From assembly GCA_020974905.1 (NCBI GenBank), contig CP087563.1, positions 3,224,001 to 3,288,000 on the forward strand: a stretch of 64,000 bases of DNA, given 5' to 3'. Under the pieces are notes generated by a model, which did no database searches, was not told where the DNA came from, and saw nothing but the letters and a program-made list of their open reading frames with translations. Both the position numbers and the translations under genes were made by a program. How positions within the stretch are numbered: position 1 is the stretch's first letter; each line of letters opens with the position of its first letter. The DNA is from Planctomycetes bacterium syqfu. GTDB taxonomy: Bacteria; Planctomycetota; Phycisphaerae; Phycisphaerales; Phycisphaeraceae. This document shows, piece by piece, positions 54,455-62,668 of the stretch.

Positions 54455-56407
54455 ATGACCCAATCCAACACGGGTAGTTCCGCAATCGCTCCACCCGCCG
54501 ACTTTGCAGCCAATGCGTACGTGGGCAGCCTGGCTCAATATCAGCAGATGTACGATCAATCCATCGCTGACCCGGATAAGTTCTGGGGGGAAGTGGCTTC
54601 GCAATTCCATTGGGATAAAAAGTGGTCCCGCGTTCGCGACTTTGACTGGACGGACAAGATCACCACGCAATGGTTCACCGAAGGACAGACCAACATCTGT
54701 TACAACTGCCTGGACCGACATCTCGAATCGCGTGGCGATCAGGTTGCTGTTCTCTGGGAAGGCAACGAACCGGGCGATGATGCCAAGATCACCTACAAAC
54801 AGTTGCACGAGGAAGTGTGTAAGTTCGCCAACGTGCTCAAGACGCTGGGCGTGACCAAGGGCGATCGCGTGTGTCTGTACATGCAGATGATCCCGCAGGC
54901 CGCCGTGGCGATGCTCGCCTGTGCACGCATCGGTGCGATTCACTCGGTGGTGTTTGGTGCGTTCAGCGCGGACTCACTGCGTGATCGTGTCAACGACTCA
55001 CTGTGCAAAGTGATCATCACCCAGGACACCGCTTTGCGCGGCGCCAAGAACGACATCCCGATGAAAGCCAATGCCGACAGCGCAGCAGGACAATGCCCAA
55101 GCATCGAGCACATCATCACCGTCAAGCGCACCGGCAATGAAGTCAACATGACCACCGGCCGCGACGTCTGGTATCACGAAGCGATGGAATCCGCTTCCGC
55201 CGACTGCCCCGTCGAATGGCTTGATGCTGAAGACCCGCTGTTCATCCTCTACACCTCCGGTTCCACCGGTAAGCCCAAGGGTGTCCTGCACACCACCGGC
55301 GGGTACATGGTCTGGACAGCAACCACCTTCAAATACACCTTCGACTATCACGACGGAGACATCTGGTGGTGCACTGCCGACGTCGGCTGGATCACTGGCC
55401 ACAGCTACATCGTCTACGGCCCGATGCTCAATGGCGCGACGCAGGTGATGTTCGAAGGCGTGCCGACTTATCCTGATGCCGGTCGCTTCTGGGCGGTCTG
55501 TGAAAAGTACAAGGTCAATCAGTTCTACACCGCCCCCACCGCCATCCGCGCGTTGATCAAAGCCGGTGATGAATTTGTCACCAAGCACGATCTGTCCAGT
55601 CTCAAAACGCTGGGCACCGTCGGTGAACCGATCAACCCCGACGTGTGGATGTGGTATTACAACGTGGTCGGTGGCGGGCGCTGCCCCATCGTCGACACAT
55701 GGTGGCAAACCGAGACCGGCGGACACATGATCACCGCTCTGCCGGGCGCGATTACACTCAAACCCGGTTCTGCATCGCGTCCATTTTTTGGTGTCGAGCC
55801 GGTCGTCGTGGATGACAAAGGCAACGAAGTGCCTGACGGTGAATCGGGCAAGCTCTGCATCAAAAAACCCTGGCCGGGCATCATGCGCACCACATGGGGT
55901 GATCACAGCCGCTTCGTCAACACGTACTTCTCCACCTACCCGGGCATGTACTTCACCGGTGATGGTGCACGCAAAGATGAAGACGGTGATTACTGGTTAC
56001 TCGGTCGTGTCGATGATGTGATCAACATCTCCGGTCATCGCCTGGGGACTGCGGAAGTCGAATCAGCGTTGGTTGCACACCCTGCCGTCGCCGAAGCTGC
56101 TGTCGTGGGTTGCCCGCATGAGATCAAAGGCCAGGGCATTCATGCCTACGTCACCCTCAAGTCCGGCGTGGAAGGCAATGACGAACTCAAAGACGAACTG
56201 ATCAAAACCGTCCGCGACATTATCGGCCCGATTGCCACCCCCGATGTCATCCAATGGGCACCGTCACTGCCCAAGACACGCTCGGGTAAAATCATGCGTC
56301 GCATCCTGCGCAAGATTGCAGAAGGTGAAAGCGACAAGGTTGGCGACATCTCCACGCTGGCTGACCCGTCCGTCGTTGCAGACCTCATCGACAACAAGCC
56401 CGAATAA
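54455..56407 (+). CDS. acs: acetyl-CoA synthetase
   Basis: A 650-residue adenylate-forming enzyme that converts acetate, ATP and CoA to acetyl-CoA. Start at 54455 after AAGGAG gives the normal length. Motifs: the P-loop-like [20 protein letters not shown], the ATP site in [33 protein letters not shown] (hinge and CoA region) and the Lys in [18 protein letters not shown], which is acetylated for control in this family. No patatin-like or acetyltransferase gene lies next to it. It allows growth on acetate or scavenging of acetate. Its terminator follows at 56440. Confidence 0.97.
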   Translation: MTQSNTGSSAIAPPADFAANAYVGSLAQYQQMYDQSIADPDKFWGEVASQFHWDKKWSRVRDFDWTDKITTQWFTEGQTNICYNCLDRHLESRGDQVAVLWEGNEPGDDAKITYKQLHEEVCKFANVLKTLGVTKGDRVCLYMQMIPQAAVAMLACARIGAIHSVVFGAFSADSLRDRVNDSLCKVIITQDTALRGAKNDIPMKANADSAAGQCPSIEHIITVKRTGNEVNMTTGRDVWYHEAMESASADCPVEWLDAEDPLFILYTSGSTGKPKGVLHTTGGYMVWTATTFKYTFDYHDGDIWWCTADVGWITGHSYIVYGPMLNGATQVMFEGVPTYPDAGRFWAVCEKYKVNQFYTAPTAIRALIKAGDEFVTKHDLSSLKTLGTVGEPINPDVWMWYYNVVGGGRCPIVDTWWQTETGGHMITALPGAITLKPGSASRPFFGVEPVVVDDKGNEVPDGESGKLCIKKPWPGIMRTTWGDHSRFVNTYFSTYPGMYFTGDGARKDEDGDYWLLGRVDDVINISGHRLGTAEVESALVAHPAVAEAAVVGCPHEIKGQGIHAYVTLKSGVEGNDELKDELIKTVRDIIGPIATPDVIQWAPSLPKTRSGKIMRRILRKIAEGESDKVGDISTLADPSVVADLIDNKPE

Positions 56408-56439
56408 CCAACCCACTGACAATCCAACAAACCGATCAG

Positions 56440-56475
56440 CCACGCTTGCGATATGCAGGCGTGGTTGTTTTTTCA
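56440..56475 (+). terminator. intrinsic terminator of acs
   Basis: CCACGCTTGC (56440-56449) pairs with GCAGGCGTGG (56455-56464), with one G-T wobble and a short GATAT loop, followed by TTGTTTTTTC. It lies about 33 bases past the acs stop. Confidence 0.85.
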
Positions 56476-56541
56476 TTGGTCTGCGATTATCGGCTGTCAT
56501 TTTGAAACCTTGAGCAGTTAAAACAATTCATCTCCATCTCC

Positions 56542-56633
56542 CGTCACTCCCGCGCCCCCGGAAGACGGGAGTTCAGTGAAATTTGTCATTTTCAACTGCA
56601 TGCCACTGGATTCCCGCCTTCGCGGGAATGACG
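56542..56633. repeat. GTCA(T/C)TCCCGC palindromic repeat, copy 4
   Basis: Starts CGTCACTCCCGCGCCCCCGG and ends CCCGCCTTCGCGGGAATGACG. It is a more diverged copy. It is found in the 461-base gap between acs and the Amt-kinase gene, where no other gene is seen. Confidence 0.85.
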
Positions 56634-56868
56634 AAAAACATCATGCTATGGAGACAATTTTTTTGAACGGCTCTAAACAGCAAAAAACAGTTCAAGAGAC
56701 GAGACGGTCTGTTAAACGCAAGTAGATTTCCTGACTCGAATAAATCGTTTTTAATAATCCCTTTTGCTAATAAACCGACACACAGAATCAACCGATAACG
56801 AGACTAACTGTCCACAAGGTGGGTCCAAAAAGTAGTAACAGGAGCTCCCGCCGGAGTGTTGTGTCAAT

Positions 56869-59496
56869 ATGCTTGCAAAGGTTGATTTAACCGTGTTAGA
56901 AGCATCATCACTGGATATGATTTGGGTTCTGCTGTGCAGTGCATTGGTCATGCTCATGCAGGCGGGTTTCTGCTGCCTGGAGTCTGGCCTCTGTCGTACC
57001 AAGAACAACATCAACGTTGCGCTGAAAAACCTGATGGACTACTGCATCACCGGCATGGTCTTCTGGGCGGTCGGCTTCTGGTTGATGTTCGGCAGTTCGG
57101 AACATGGCCTAGTCGGCCTGATTCGTGCACCGATTGGTGAAGACGCCAGCCCTGCCCTGCTGACGTTCTTCCTGTTTCAGGTCACCTTCGCAGGCACCTC
57201 TGCAACGATCATCTCCGGCGCGGTTGCTGAACGTGTTCGCTTCTCGGCCTATGCCTTTACCACGCTCGTCATCGGCGCGCTGGTGTATCCGATCATCGGA
57301 CACTGGTGCTGGGGCGGCGCTTTCACAGGCACCAATGTCGGCTGGCTACAAAAAATGGGCTTCGTCGATTTTGCAGGTTCCACCGTCGTGCACTCCGTCG
57401 GCGGTTGGGTGTCACTGGCAGCTTTGATCATCATCGGTCCGCGCAAGGGACGATTCGGTGCTGGCGCCAAACCCATACAGGCCTCCAACGTCCCCATGGC
57501 GGTGCTCGGCGTCATGATTCTCTGGTTCGGTTGGTTTGGCTTTAATGGTGGGAGCACCATGGGTGTTTCCAATCAGATCCCGCGCATCATGGTCAACACC
57601 TCGCTGGCTGCCGCTGCCGGTAGCTGTGCGATGCTTGCGATTGCGTTTATCTCACGCGCCCAACCCACGGTCGACCGCCTGATCAATGGCGTGGTCGCCG
57701 GTTTGGTTGCCATCACCGCCGGTTGTCACGTCGTTTCGCCGATCTCCGCGGTGATCATTGGCGCAGTGGGTGGCATGGTCTGCTCGTTTGTCACACAACT
57801 ACTCATTCGCTGCCGCATTGACGATGTCATTGGTGCCGTCCCCGCTCATGCCGGTGCCGGTGTCTGGGGTACGCTGGCGGTCGCCTTGTTCGGCAACCCC
57901 GAACTCATCGGGACGGGTCTGTCCTGGACGCAGCAACTGCTGGTGCAAGTCACCGGTGTGACCTCTGCTTTCGTCTGGTCTTTCGGTGTCGGCATGGTGG
58001 TGCTTTACACCGTCGACCGCATCACGCCCCTGCGTGTCAAGGCGGAAGACGAAATCAAGGGCCTGAATGTCGCTGAACACGGCGCGAGCTCTGAACTCTT
58101 TGACCTCATGTCGCAGATGAATCACCATCGCGTCACCGGCAATCTCAACCAGTCCGTCGACATCGATCCCAACTCCGAAATCGGTCGCATCGGCATGCAG
58201 TACAACGCCGTGATCCAACGCATCAATCAGGATCAACGCGTCATGCAAACCGCATCACGCGAGATTGCAAAGATGAATCAGGAACTGGTTGCAGCAAGAA
58301 GCAAAGACCAGAAACAATCCCAAATCAAAACCCAGTTCCTGGCGCATCTTGAAAAAGAAATCCGCAAGCCCATGGAAGTCATTCAGCAGCACAATGACCA
58401 GATGCGTGAGAATCACTCGTCTGACTCCACGTGCATGCAGTACATCGACCAGATCGAAGAAGACAGCAAACACCTGCTGCACCTGCTTGATGACATCATG
58501 CATCTGACCGCGTTAAACTCCGATGACTTTAAGCTTCATGAAACCAAGGTTCCCATCCGCGATCTCCTTGAAGAGGTGTCCAAAAAGTATGCTTCACAAG
58601 CCGCTGCCAAGCATATTGAAATGCAAACGCAGATTGGTCCCAATGTCCCCATGATGATCTTTGCAGATGAAGACCGCCTGCGTCAGATTCTCGATCACCT
58701 GGTCCACAATGCTGTTCGCTACACCAAACAGGGCTACGTGCACATCATGGCCAAGGCGATCCCGCAGGGTGAATACAACATGATTCTCCGGCTGACGGTT
58801 GAAGACTCCGGCATCGGTATCAAGCCTGAACTGCAGGAACAGATTTTCAATCCGTTCTGCAAACTCTCCGTGGACCATGAAGCCGAGTTACTTTCCGAAC
58901 CGGCGGGCACGGGCATGGGACTGACCATTTGTCGTCGACTTGCCTGGGCCATGAAGGGTAACCTCACGGTTGGTTCGGTCCCGGATCAGGGTTCGGTGTT
59001 CTGCCTGACCATCGCCACCCGTGCCGACCGACCCGTCGTGCCACTTCCTGAATGGAACAAGGACGACTCGGGTGAATACGAGCTGTCGAGTATTGATCTG
59101 TCAGGTAAGCGAATTCTCTATGTTGAAGATCAATATGAGATGCAAAAGCTCATGCAGAAAATCATGCACAAGGTCGGCGCAAAAGTCGACCTGGCGGACA
59201 ACGGCAAAGTCGGGATGGAAATCGCCTTGGCAGCATGGAAGACCGGCCGCCCGTATGATATGCTCATCGTTGACCGTTGCATGCCCGTGATGGATGGCAT
59301 CACCGCAGTCACCAAGTTGCGCGAGCAAGGCTTTGCCCAACCGATCCTGCTGCTCTCTGCCAATGCCTCCAATGACCGGGAAAAATGTCTTGCCGCGGGT
59401 TGCAGTGCGCTGCTGACCAAGCCTGTCGACCGTGACATGCTTTTGCGAATGACGCACAAGTTTTTATCAAAGCAATCTGCTGCTCAGCCAGTGTAA
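56869..59496 (+). CDS. ammonium transporter fused to histidine kinase-like and receiver modules
   Basis: An 875-residue protein. Residues 1 to about 390 are an Amt ammonium channel: GFCCLESGLCRTKNN, DFAGSTVVHSVGGWVSLAA (with Asp and first pore His) and VPAHAGAGVWGTLAVALF (second pore His). A linker and coiled coil follow. The HisKA-like box at about 489-500 reads FLAHLEKEIRKP, where Lys 496 stands in place of the phosphoacceptor His. The ATPase domain keeps EDSGIGIKPEL and GTGMGLTICRRL. The receiver keeps the Asp in LIVDRCMPVMDG and the Lys in LLTKPVDRDM. The layout resembles the Ks-Amt5 sensor of anammox bacteria. It may sense ammonium without normal self-phosphorylation. An AraC gene follows at 21 bases. 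Confidence 0.93.
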   Translation: MLAKVDLTVLEASSLDMIWVLLCSALVMLMQAGFCCLESGLCRTKNNINVALKNLMDYCITGMVFWAVGFWLMFGSSEHGLVGLIRAPIGEDASPALLTFFLFQVTFAGTSATIISGAVAERVRFSAYAFTTLVIGALVYPIIGHWCWGGAFTGTNVGWLQKMGFVDFAGSTVVHSVGGWVSLAALIIIGPRKGRFGAGAKPIQASNVPMAVLGVMILWFGWFGFNGGSTMGVSNQIPRIMVNTSLAAAAGSCAMLAIAFISRAQPTVDRLINGVVAGLVAITAGCHVVSPISAVIIGAVGGMVCSFVTQLLIRCRIDDVIGAVPAHAGAGVWGTLAVALFGNPELIGTGLSWTQQLLVQVTGVTSAFVWSFGVGMVVLYTVDRITPLRVKAEDEIKGLNVAEHGASSELFDLMSQMNHHRVTGNLNQSVDIDPNSEIGRIGMQYNAVIQRINQDQRVMQTASREIAKMNQELVAARSKDQKQSQIKTQFLAHLEKEIRKPMEVIQQHNDQMRENHSSDSTCMQYIDQIEEDSKHLLHLLDDIMHLTALNSDDFKLHETKVPIRDLLEEVSKKYASQAAAKHIEMQTQIGPNVPMMIFADEDRLRQILDHLVHNAVRYTKQGYVHIMAKAIPQGEYNMILRLTVEDSGIGIKPELQEQIFNPFCKLSVDHEAELLSEPAGTGMGLTICRRLAWAMKGNLTVGSVPDQGSVFCLTIATRADRPVVPLPEWNKDDSGEYELSSIDLSGKRILYVEDQYEMQKLMQKIMHKVGAKVDLADNGKVGMEIALAAWKTGRPYDMLIVDRCMPVMDGITAVTKLREQGFAQPILLLSANASNDREKCLAAGCSALLTKPVDRDMLLRMTHKFLSKQSAAQPV

Positions 59497-59517
59497 ACCT
59501 GCAGAGAAAGTTCGCAC

Positions 59518-60366
59518 ATGAGCGATGAACTGGTCCTGATTCCCGCACGATTCCTTCGCGATGACATTGCTTATCGCAGTGTGAGTCTCACCGGCCAGTC
59601 CGTGGTGATCTTCTGTGGCTTCCAGACTGCCGATCACATGGAAAAACCGCAGGACGGTTACGTCGAACTCATTCAATGGCAACTGCTCTACGTCCTTGAA
59701 GGCCAGGCCGTCTACCAACTGCATCCCAACGGCCAACGCATCACCATTCAGGCAGGTGATGTTCTGCAAATCCCTGCTGGGACACGCTACCGCCTCATGC
59801 CCGACGAGAACTCCGGCTGGGCTTGTGTCCGACTGGGACTCGATGCGGACTTTGCCAACCAACTGGTCAAGATGCGCATCATCAATCATGACCGTTTTGT
59901 CATGCATGTGGGCGTGCAACTGCCACTGGTTGAAACCTTCGATCAAATCACGCATGCACTGCGCAACAGTCCCGATGACGCGCTGCCATGGGCTGCGTTA
60001 TCCGCCCAGCAGTTGATCATGGAACTGACACATCAACCGGCGCGGGAAGATGATTTACTGCCGATCTGTCGCAATTACCTGATGGATCATCTGGATCAAC
60101 CCATCAAGATCGAAGAACTGGCGAAACTCAGTAACATCCCCTCAAGCCAGCTGCGCATCACCTTCTCCAAACGCACCGGCATGGAACTCGTCGAGTACCA
60201 GCAGCGGTTGCGCATCGACCGCGCGATCAGCATGCTCGGTGACTACAGCATCAGTCTCGAAGACATCGCCCACAAACTCGGTTACGACAACACCGGCGAC
60301 CTGGGCGTCCAATTCAAACGCATCACCGGCCAAAGCCCCCTGCAATACCGCCAACGGTTGTTTTGA
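59518..60366 (+). CDS. AraC family transcriptional regulator
   Basis: A 282-residue regulator. The N-terminal half is a cupin-like sensing domain (GQAVYQLHPNGQRITIQAGD then VLQIPAGTRYRLM). The C-terminal half has the two HTHs of AraC proteins, with IKIEELAKLSNIPSSQLRIT and EDIAHKLGYDNTGDLGVQFK and the ending ITGQSPLQYRQ. It begins 21 bases after the Amt-kinase fusion gene on the same strand, so it could be the output regulator for ammonium signals, although it is not a receiver protein. Alternatively it controls sugar genes, the commonest role of the family. The DNA targets are not visible. Confidence 0.92.
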   Translation: MSDELVLIPARFLRDDIAYRSVSLTGQSVVIFCGFQTADHMEKPQDGYVELIQWQLLYVLEGQAVYQLHPNGQRITIQAGDVLQIPAGTRYRLMPDENSGWACVRLGLDADFANQLVKMRIINHDRFVMHVGVQLPLVETFDQITHALRNSPDDALPWAALSAQQLIMELTHQPAREDDLLPICRNYLMDHLDQPIKIEELAKLSNIPSSQLRITFSKRTGMELVEYQQRLRIDRAISMLGDYSISLEDIAHKLGYDNTGDLGVQFKRITGQSPLQYRQRLF

Positions 60367-60400
60367 TTTCGGATTGCACTTCGAGCCGCCTGCGGCGTCA

Positions 60401-60456
60401 GATTTCGGATTTCGGATTTCGGATTTCGGATTTCGGATTTCGGATTTCGGATTTCG
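60401..60456. repeat. heptamer tandem repeat (GATTTCG x 8)
   Basis: Eight perfect copies of GATTTCG in a row, preceded by an isolated copy near 60365. It lies directly next to palindrome copy C and upstream of nothing coding. Confidence 0.9.
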
Positions 60457-60467
60457 TCCGAATCATA

Positions 60468-60489
60468 AAACCGCTTGCGGTTTAGCGCG
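60468..60489. repeat. AAACCGCTTGCGGTTT palindromic repeat, copy C
   Basis: Reads AAACCGCTTGCGGTTTAGCG then CG, identical to the core of copy D at 61338. It follows the GATTTCG tandem and lies about 100 bases after the AraC gene. Confidence 0.8.
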
Positions 60490-60541
60490 ACTTACGCTTT
60501 GACAACCATTCACACAATTGACTTCCAAACTGCTTGGATTT

Positions 60542-60626
60542 CGTCATTCCCGCGCAGGCGGGAATCCAGTGGCATTCTGTTGACGCTTGCAGATGTCACT
60601 GGACTCCCGCCTGCGCGGGAGTGACG
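60542..60626. repeat. GTCATTCCCGC palindromic repeat, copy 5
   Basis: Starts CGTCATTCCCGCGCAGGCGG and ends CCTGCGCGGGAGTGACG. Together with the heptamer and copy C, it fills the gap between the AraC gene and the ACT gene (60367-60773). Confidence 0.9.
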
Positions 60627-60713
60627 GAGGCCAGACACGACATCGCATGATTTGATTGTGTTGTAATTTTGCGTGACTTGCGCTTTTGAACTTCCATTTC
60701 ACGAACAAAAAAA

Positions 60714-60743
60714 ACGCGCTCAACCGCAAGCGGTTCAACGCGT
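60714..60743 (-). terminator. intrinsic terminator of the ACT-domain gene (palindrome copy E)
   Basis: On the minus strand, ACGCG...AACCGC pairs with GCGGTT...CGCGT, followed by a run of eight T. Its centre AACCGCTTGCGGTT is a variant of the repeat family. It lies 30 bases after the ACT gene stop. Confidence 0.88.
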
Positions 60744-60773
60744 ATTTAATATTTGAATCTTGACGACCAACGA

Positions 60774-61301
60774 TTACACCGCAGCGTCGACATCCACATC
60801 GCAGTTGAGTTCATCACAGAGTTTTTCCAACTCCTCACGTACCTGCTTCACAGCCACATCACGGGGAATCGTGATGAGCATGTTCATGGTAAACAGCGGG
60901 GTCCCCGAATAGGAACCGGCGGAAAGCGTGGTCTGCAACTCTTCGATGTTCACCTTGTTCTGATGCAGCAGATGCGTCACGCGATGCACAATACCCGGCT
61001 GGTCCATGGCAAAGACCTTCACGCGGTAAGGCTGCCCCTGCATGCGGGCTTCGATCTTGCGGTCTCCTGCAACACGGACTTCCAGGCCGACTTCATTGCC
61101 CGCATCGACCGCGTCGTTGGCAATCTTGCGGATCACATCTTCATCGTCAGCTTCCACGAGAATCAGAATTGCAAATTGGCCCCGCAGGTTGATCATGCGC
61201 GAGTCGGCGATGTTGGCACCCGCATCATGCAAATAGCCGGTGAATGCATCGACCAGACCCGGGCGGTCGGAACCTACTGCGGTGATGACGAGTTGTGACA
61301 T
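60774..61301 (-). CDS. tandem ACT-domain protein (GcvR-like)
   Basis: A 175-residue protein with two ACT domains, at about residues 1-80 and 90-170. The first has VITAVGSDRPGLVDAFTGYL and the second VKVFAMDQPGIVHRVTHLLH, both with the D-x-P-G loop that binds amino acids. It resembles glycine cleavage repressor GcvR-like proteins, which act by protein contacts and not through a DNA-binding domain of their own. It lies about 100 bases after the DAHP synthase gene on the same strand, separated from it by a terminator. It may sense an amino acid such as glycine or an aromatic one. No direct link to the aroF control is shown. Confidence 0.88.
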   Translation of the reverse strand: MSQLVITAVGSDRPGLVDAFTGYLHDAGANIADSRMINLRGQFAILILVEADDEDVIRKIANDAVDAGNEVGLEVRVAGDRKIEARMQGQPYRVKVFAMDQPGIVHRVTHLLHQNKVNIEELQTTLSAGSYSGTPLFTMNMLITIPRDVAVKQVREELEKLCDELNCDVDVDAAV

Positions 61302-61331
61302 GTGCGAGCCCTTCTTGATTTCGAATTTCGG

Positions 61332-61370
61332 AATAAAAAACCGCTTGCGGTTTAGCGCGACAAGCGGTTT
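61332..61370 (-). terminator. intrinsic terminator of aroF (palindrome copy D)
   Basis: On the minus strand, AAACCGCTTG (61370-61361) pairs with CAAGCGGTTT (61347-61338), and the T-tract continues to 61335. The loop holds the rest of the repeat unit, CGCGCTAAAC. It lies about 30 bases after the aroF stop. Confidence 0.85.
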
Positions 61371-61401
61371 TAAATGTTATGCCAGATTATAACCTAATCG
61401 C

Positions 61402-62418
61402 TCACATCGAACGATCAATCGCTGCAGCAACGCGGGTGCAACTCTTGATGATGTCGTTAAGTGCCTCTGGTGTGATCGACTGGGCGCCGTCGGTCCAGGC
61501 ATGTTCGGGGTCCGGGTGCATCTCAATGGCCAACGCGTCACAACCGGCAGCCACCGAAGCGCGAGCCATGTCCGCAACCAGACGTGCGTGTCCCGTGCCA
61601 TGTGACGGATCACTGACGATCGGCAGATGTGATCGCTGATGCAATTCTGGAATCGCAGACAAGCTGAGCGTGTTACGCGTGTGATCTTCGAATGTACGGA
61701 TACCGCGTTCGCAGAGAATCACATTGGGATTGCCGGCTGAGAGAATGTACTCAGCAGCCTGAAGCAGTTCGTCGATGGTCATTGCCATACCACGCTTAAG
61801 CAACACCGGCTTGGGCTGTTTGCCAACGGCTTCGAGGAGTTTGTAGTTGGCAGCGTTGCGCGTCCCGATCTGCAGGCAGTCGGCATATTCGCTGACCACA
61901 TCCACGTCATCGACGGAGAGCACTTCGGTGACGATGGCCAAACCCGTTTCATCGCGAGCAGCAGCAAGCATCTTCAAGCCGTCAACGCCATAACCCTGGA
62001 AACTGTAGGGATTGGTACGCGGCTTGAACGCACCACCACGCAGGGCATGTCCGCCAGCAGCACGCACGGCCTTGGCGCTGGTGATGATTTGTTCTTCACT
62101 TTCAACCGAGCAGGGCCCCGCGATCACGGGTACGTGCTGACCGCCAATGACACATTCGTCACTGATACGGATCACCGAACGCTCGGACTTGGTTTCGACA
62201 GCTGAGAGTTTATACGGCGCAAGAATCGGTACGACGCGGTCCACGCCGGGCAGGTTCTCCAGAACCGTGCTGTCTTTCTTGCGGTCATCGCCAATGACGG
62301 CGACGACGGTCAGTTCGCTACCTTGAATTGGATGGTCTGTGAGTCCCATTTCTCGGATCAACTCCTTCACGTGGTTGATCTGATCCTCGGTCGCGCTGGC
62401 TTTCATGACTACGATCAT
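61402..62418 (-). CDS. aroF: 3-deoxy-7-phosphoheptulonate (DAHP) synthase, type I-beta
   Basis: A 338-residue enzyme that joins phosphoenolpyruvate and erythrose 4-phosphate, the first committed step to Phe, Tyr and Trp. Residues 1-70 form the ferredoxin-like N-terminal domain of this subclass ([20 protein letters not shown]). The catalytic barrel has [57 protein letters not shown] and [13 protein letters not shown]. The ribosome site AGGAGAC precedes the ATG. Its 5' leader carries a leader peptide and terminator that predict attenuation by aromatic amino acids. It ends before its own terminator. Confidence 0.97.
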   Translation of the reverse strand: MIVVMKASATEDQINHVKELIREMGLTDHPIQGSELTVVAVIGDDRKKDSTVLENLPGVDRVVPILAPYKLSAVETKSERSVIRISDECVIGGQHVPVIAGPCSVESEEQIITSAKAVRAAGGHALRGGAFKPRTNPYSFQGYGVDGLKMLAAARDETGLAIVTEVLSVDDVDVVSEYADCLQIGTRNAANYKLLEAVGKQPKPVLLKRGMAMTIDELLQAAEYILSAGNPNVILCERGIRTFEDHTRNTLSLSAIPELHQRSHLPIVSDPSHGTGHARLVADMARASVAAGCDALAIEMHPDPEHAWTDGAQSITPEALNDIIKSCTRVAAAIDRSM

Positions 62419-62474
62419 GACTTGTCTCCTAAGTCGGTGTTTTCAAACGGTGGCGGGTGAATGCCGTATAAAAC

Positions 62475-62505
62475 AAAAAAACCCCGACGGTGTCCGCGTC
62501 GGGGT
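62475..62505 (-). terminator. attenuator terminator in the aroF leader
   Basis: On the minus strand, ACCCCGACG (62505-62497) pairs perfectly with CGTCGGGGT (62489-62481), loop CGGACAC, followed by TTTTTTG. It lies between the leader peptide stop and the aroF ATG, 57 bases before the ATG, so transcripts that end here contain no aroF. No gene lies upstream on this strand except the leader peptide. Confidence 0.93.
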
Positions 62506-62562
62506 CAGATTCTTGGTTCAATGCTTTATTGATTTAGAACGAGCCCCTCGCGGTATGTCCGC
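62494..62562 (-). promoter_or_regulatory. aroF attenuator: regions 1, 2 and 3
   Basis: Minus strand, 5' to 3'. Region 1 GCGG (62562-62559) can pair with CCGC of region 2 (62553-62550) around ACATA. Region 2 as CCGCG-A-GGGG (62553-62544) can instead pair with region 3, CCCC-GA-CGCGG (62504-62494), nine pairs with a small internal loop. Region 3 is also the first half of the terminator. These three pairings are mutually exclusive, as in trp- or pheA-type attenuators. A ribosome stalled at Phe 14 would cover region 1 and free region 2 to block the terminator. Confidence 0.82.
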
Positions 62563-62608
62563 TGGTAAACCAGAAATAACCAAAAAAGCCGTAGGTGCTG
62601 TTCTTCAT
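62534..62608 (-). CDS. aroF leader peptide rich in aromatic residues
   Basis: A 24-codon frame, ATG at 62608-62606 and TAA at 62536-62534. Residues 1-10 are MKNSTYGFFG and 11-20 are YFWFTSGHTA, followed by RGSF. Seven of the nine residues from 6 to 14 are Phe, Tyr or Trp. It is predicted to be a regulatory peptide: scarcity of charged tRNA for aromatic residues should stall the ribosome before region 1 of the attenuator. There is no strong ribosome site, and the predicted transcription start is only about five bases upstream of the ATG, so the mRNA might be translated almost without a leader. A longer in-frame opening toward 62917 overlaps ubiX and is rejected. Confidence 0.85.
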   Translation of the reverse strand: MKNSTYGFFGYFWFTSGHTARGSF

Positions 62609-62619
62609 AGCGGGGATAA

Positions 62620-62647
62620 GTATTACGAGATACTGTGAACTTGTCAA
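62620..62647 (-). promoter_or_regulatory. promoter of the aroF leader
   Basis: On the minus strand, TTGACA (62647-62642), 16-base spacer, TAATAC (62625-62620). A second candidate -10, TATAAT, lies farther upstream (62666-62661), with a weak -35 TTCGTC at 62689-62684. Either would start transcription before the leader peptide. Confidence 0.7.
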
Positions 62648-62668
62648 GTGTGATGTTTTGATTATAAA
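62641..62668 (+). promoter_or_regulatory. divergent promoter toward ubiX
   Basis: Plus strand TTGTCA (62641-62646), 16-base spacer, TATAAA (62663-62668), giving a start near 62676 and about 137 bases of 5' leader before ubiX. It overlaps the -35 of the aroF promoter on the other strand, so the two may compete. Confidence 0.6.

Noticed and set aside
54998-55906. Open minus-strand frame of 302 codons
   Set aside because: It lies antisense to acetyl-CoA synthetase, which is certain from its motifs.
60401-60456. CRISPR-like array
   Set aside because: The units are seven bases with no spacers and no cas gene is in the window. It is a simple tandem repeat.
62475-62608. T-box or aromatic amino acid riboswitch upstream of aroF
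   Set aside because: No T-box sequence (UGGN bulge) or specifier stem is visible. A leader peptide with aromatic codons explains the terminator better.
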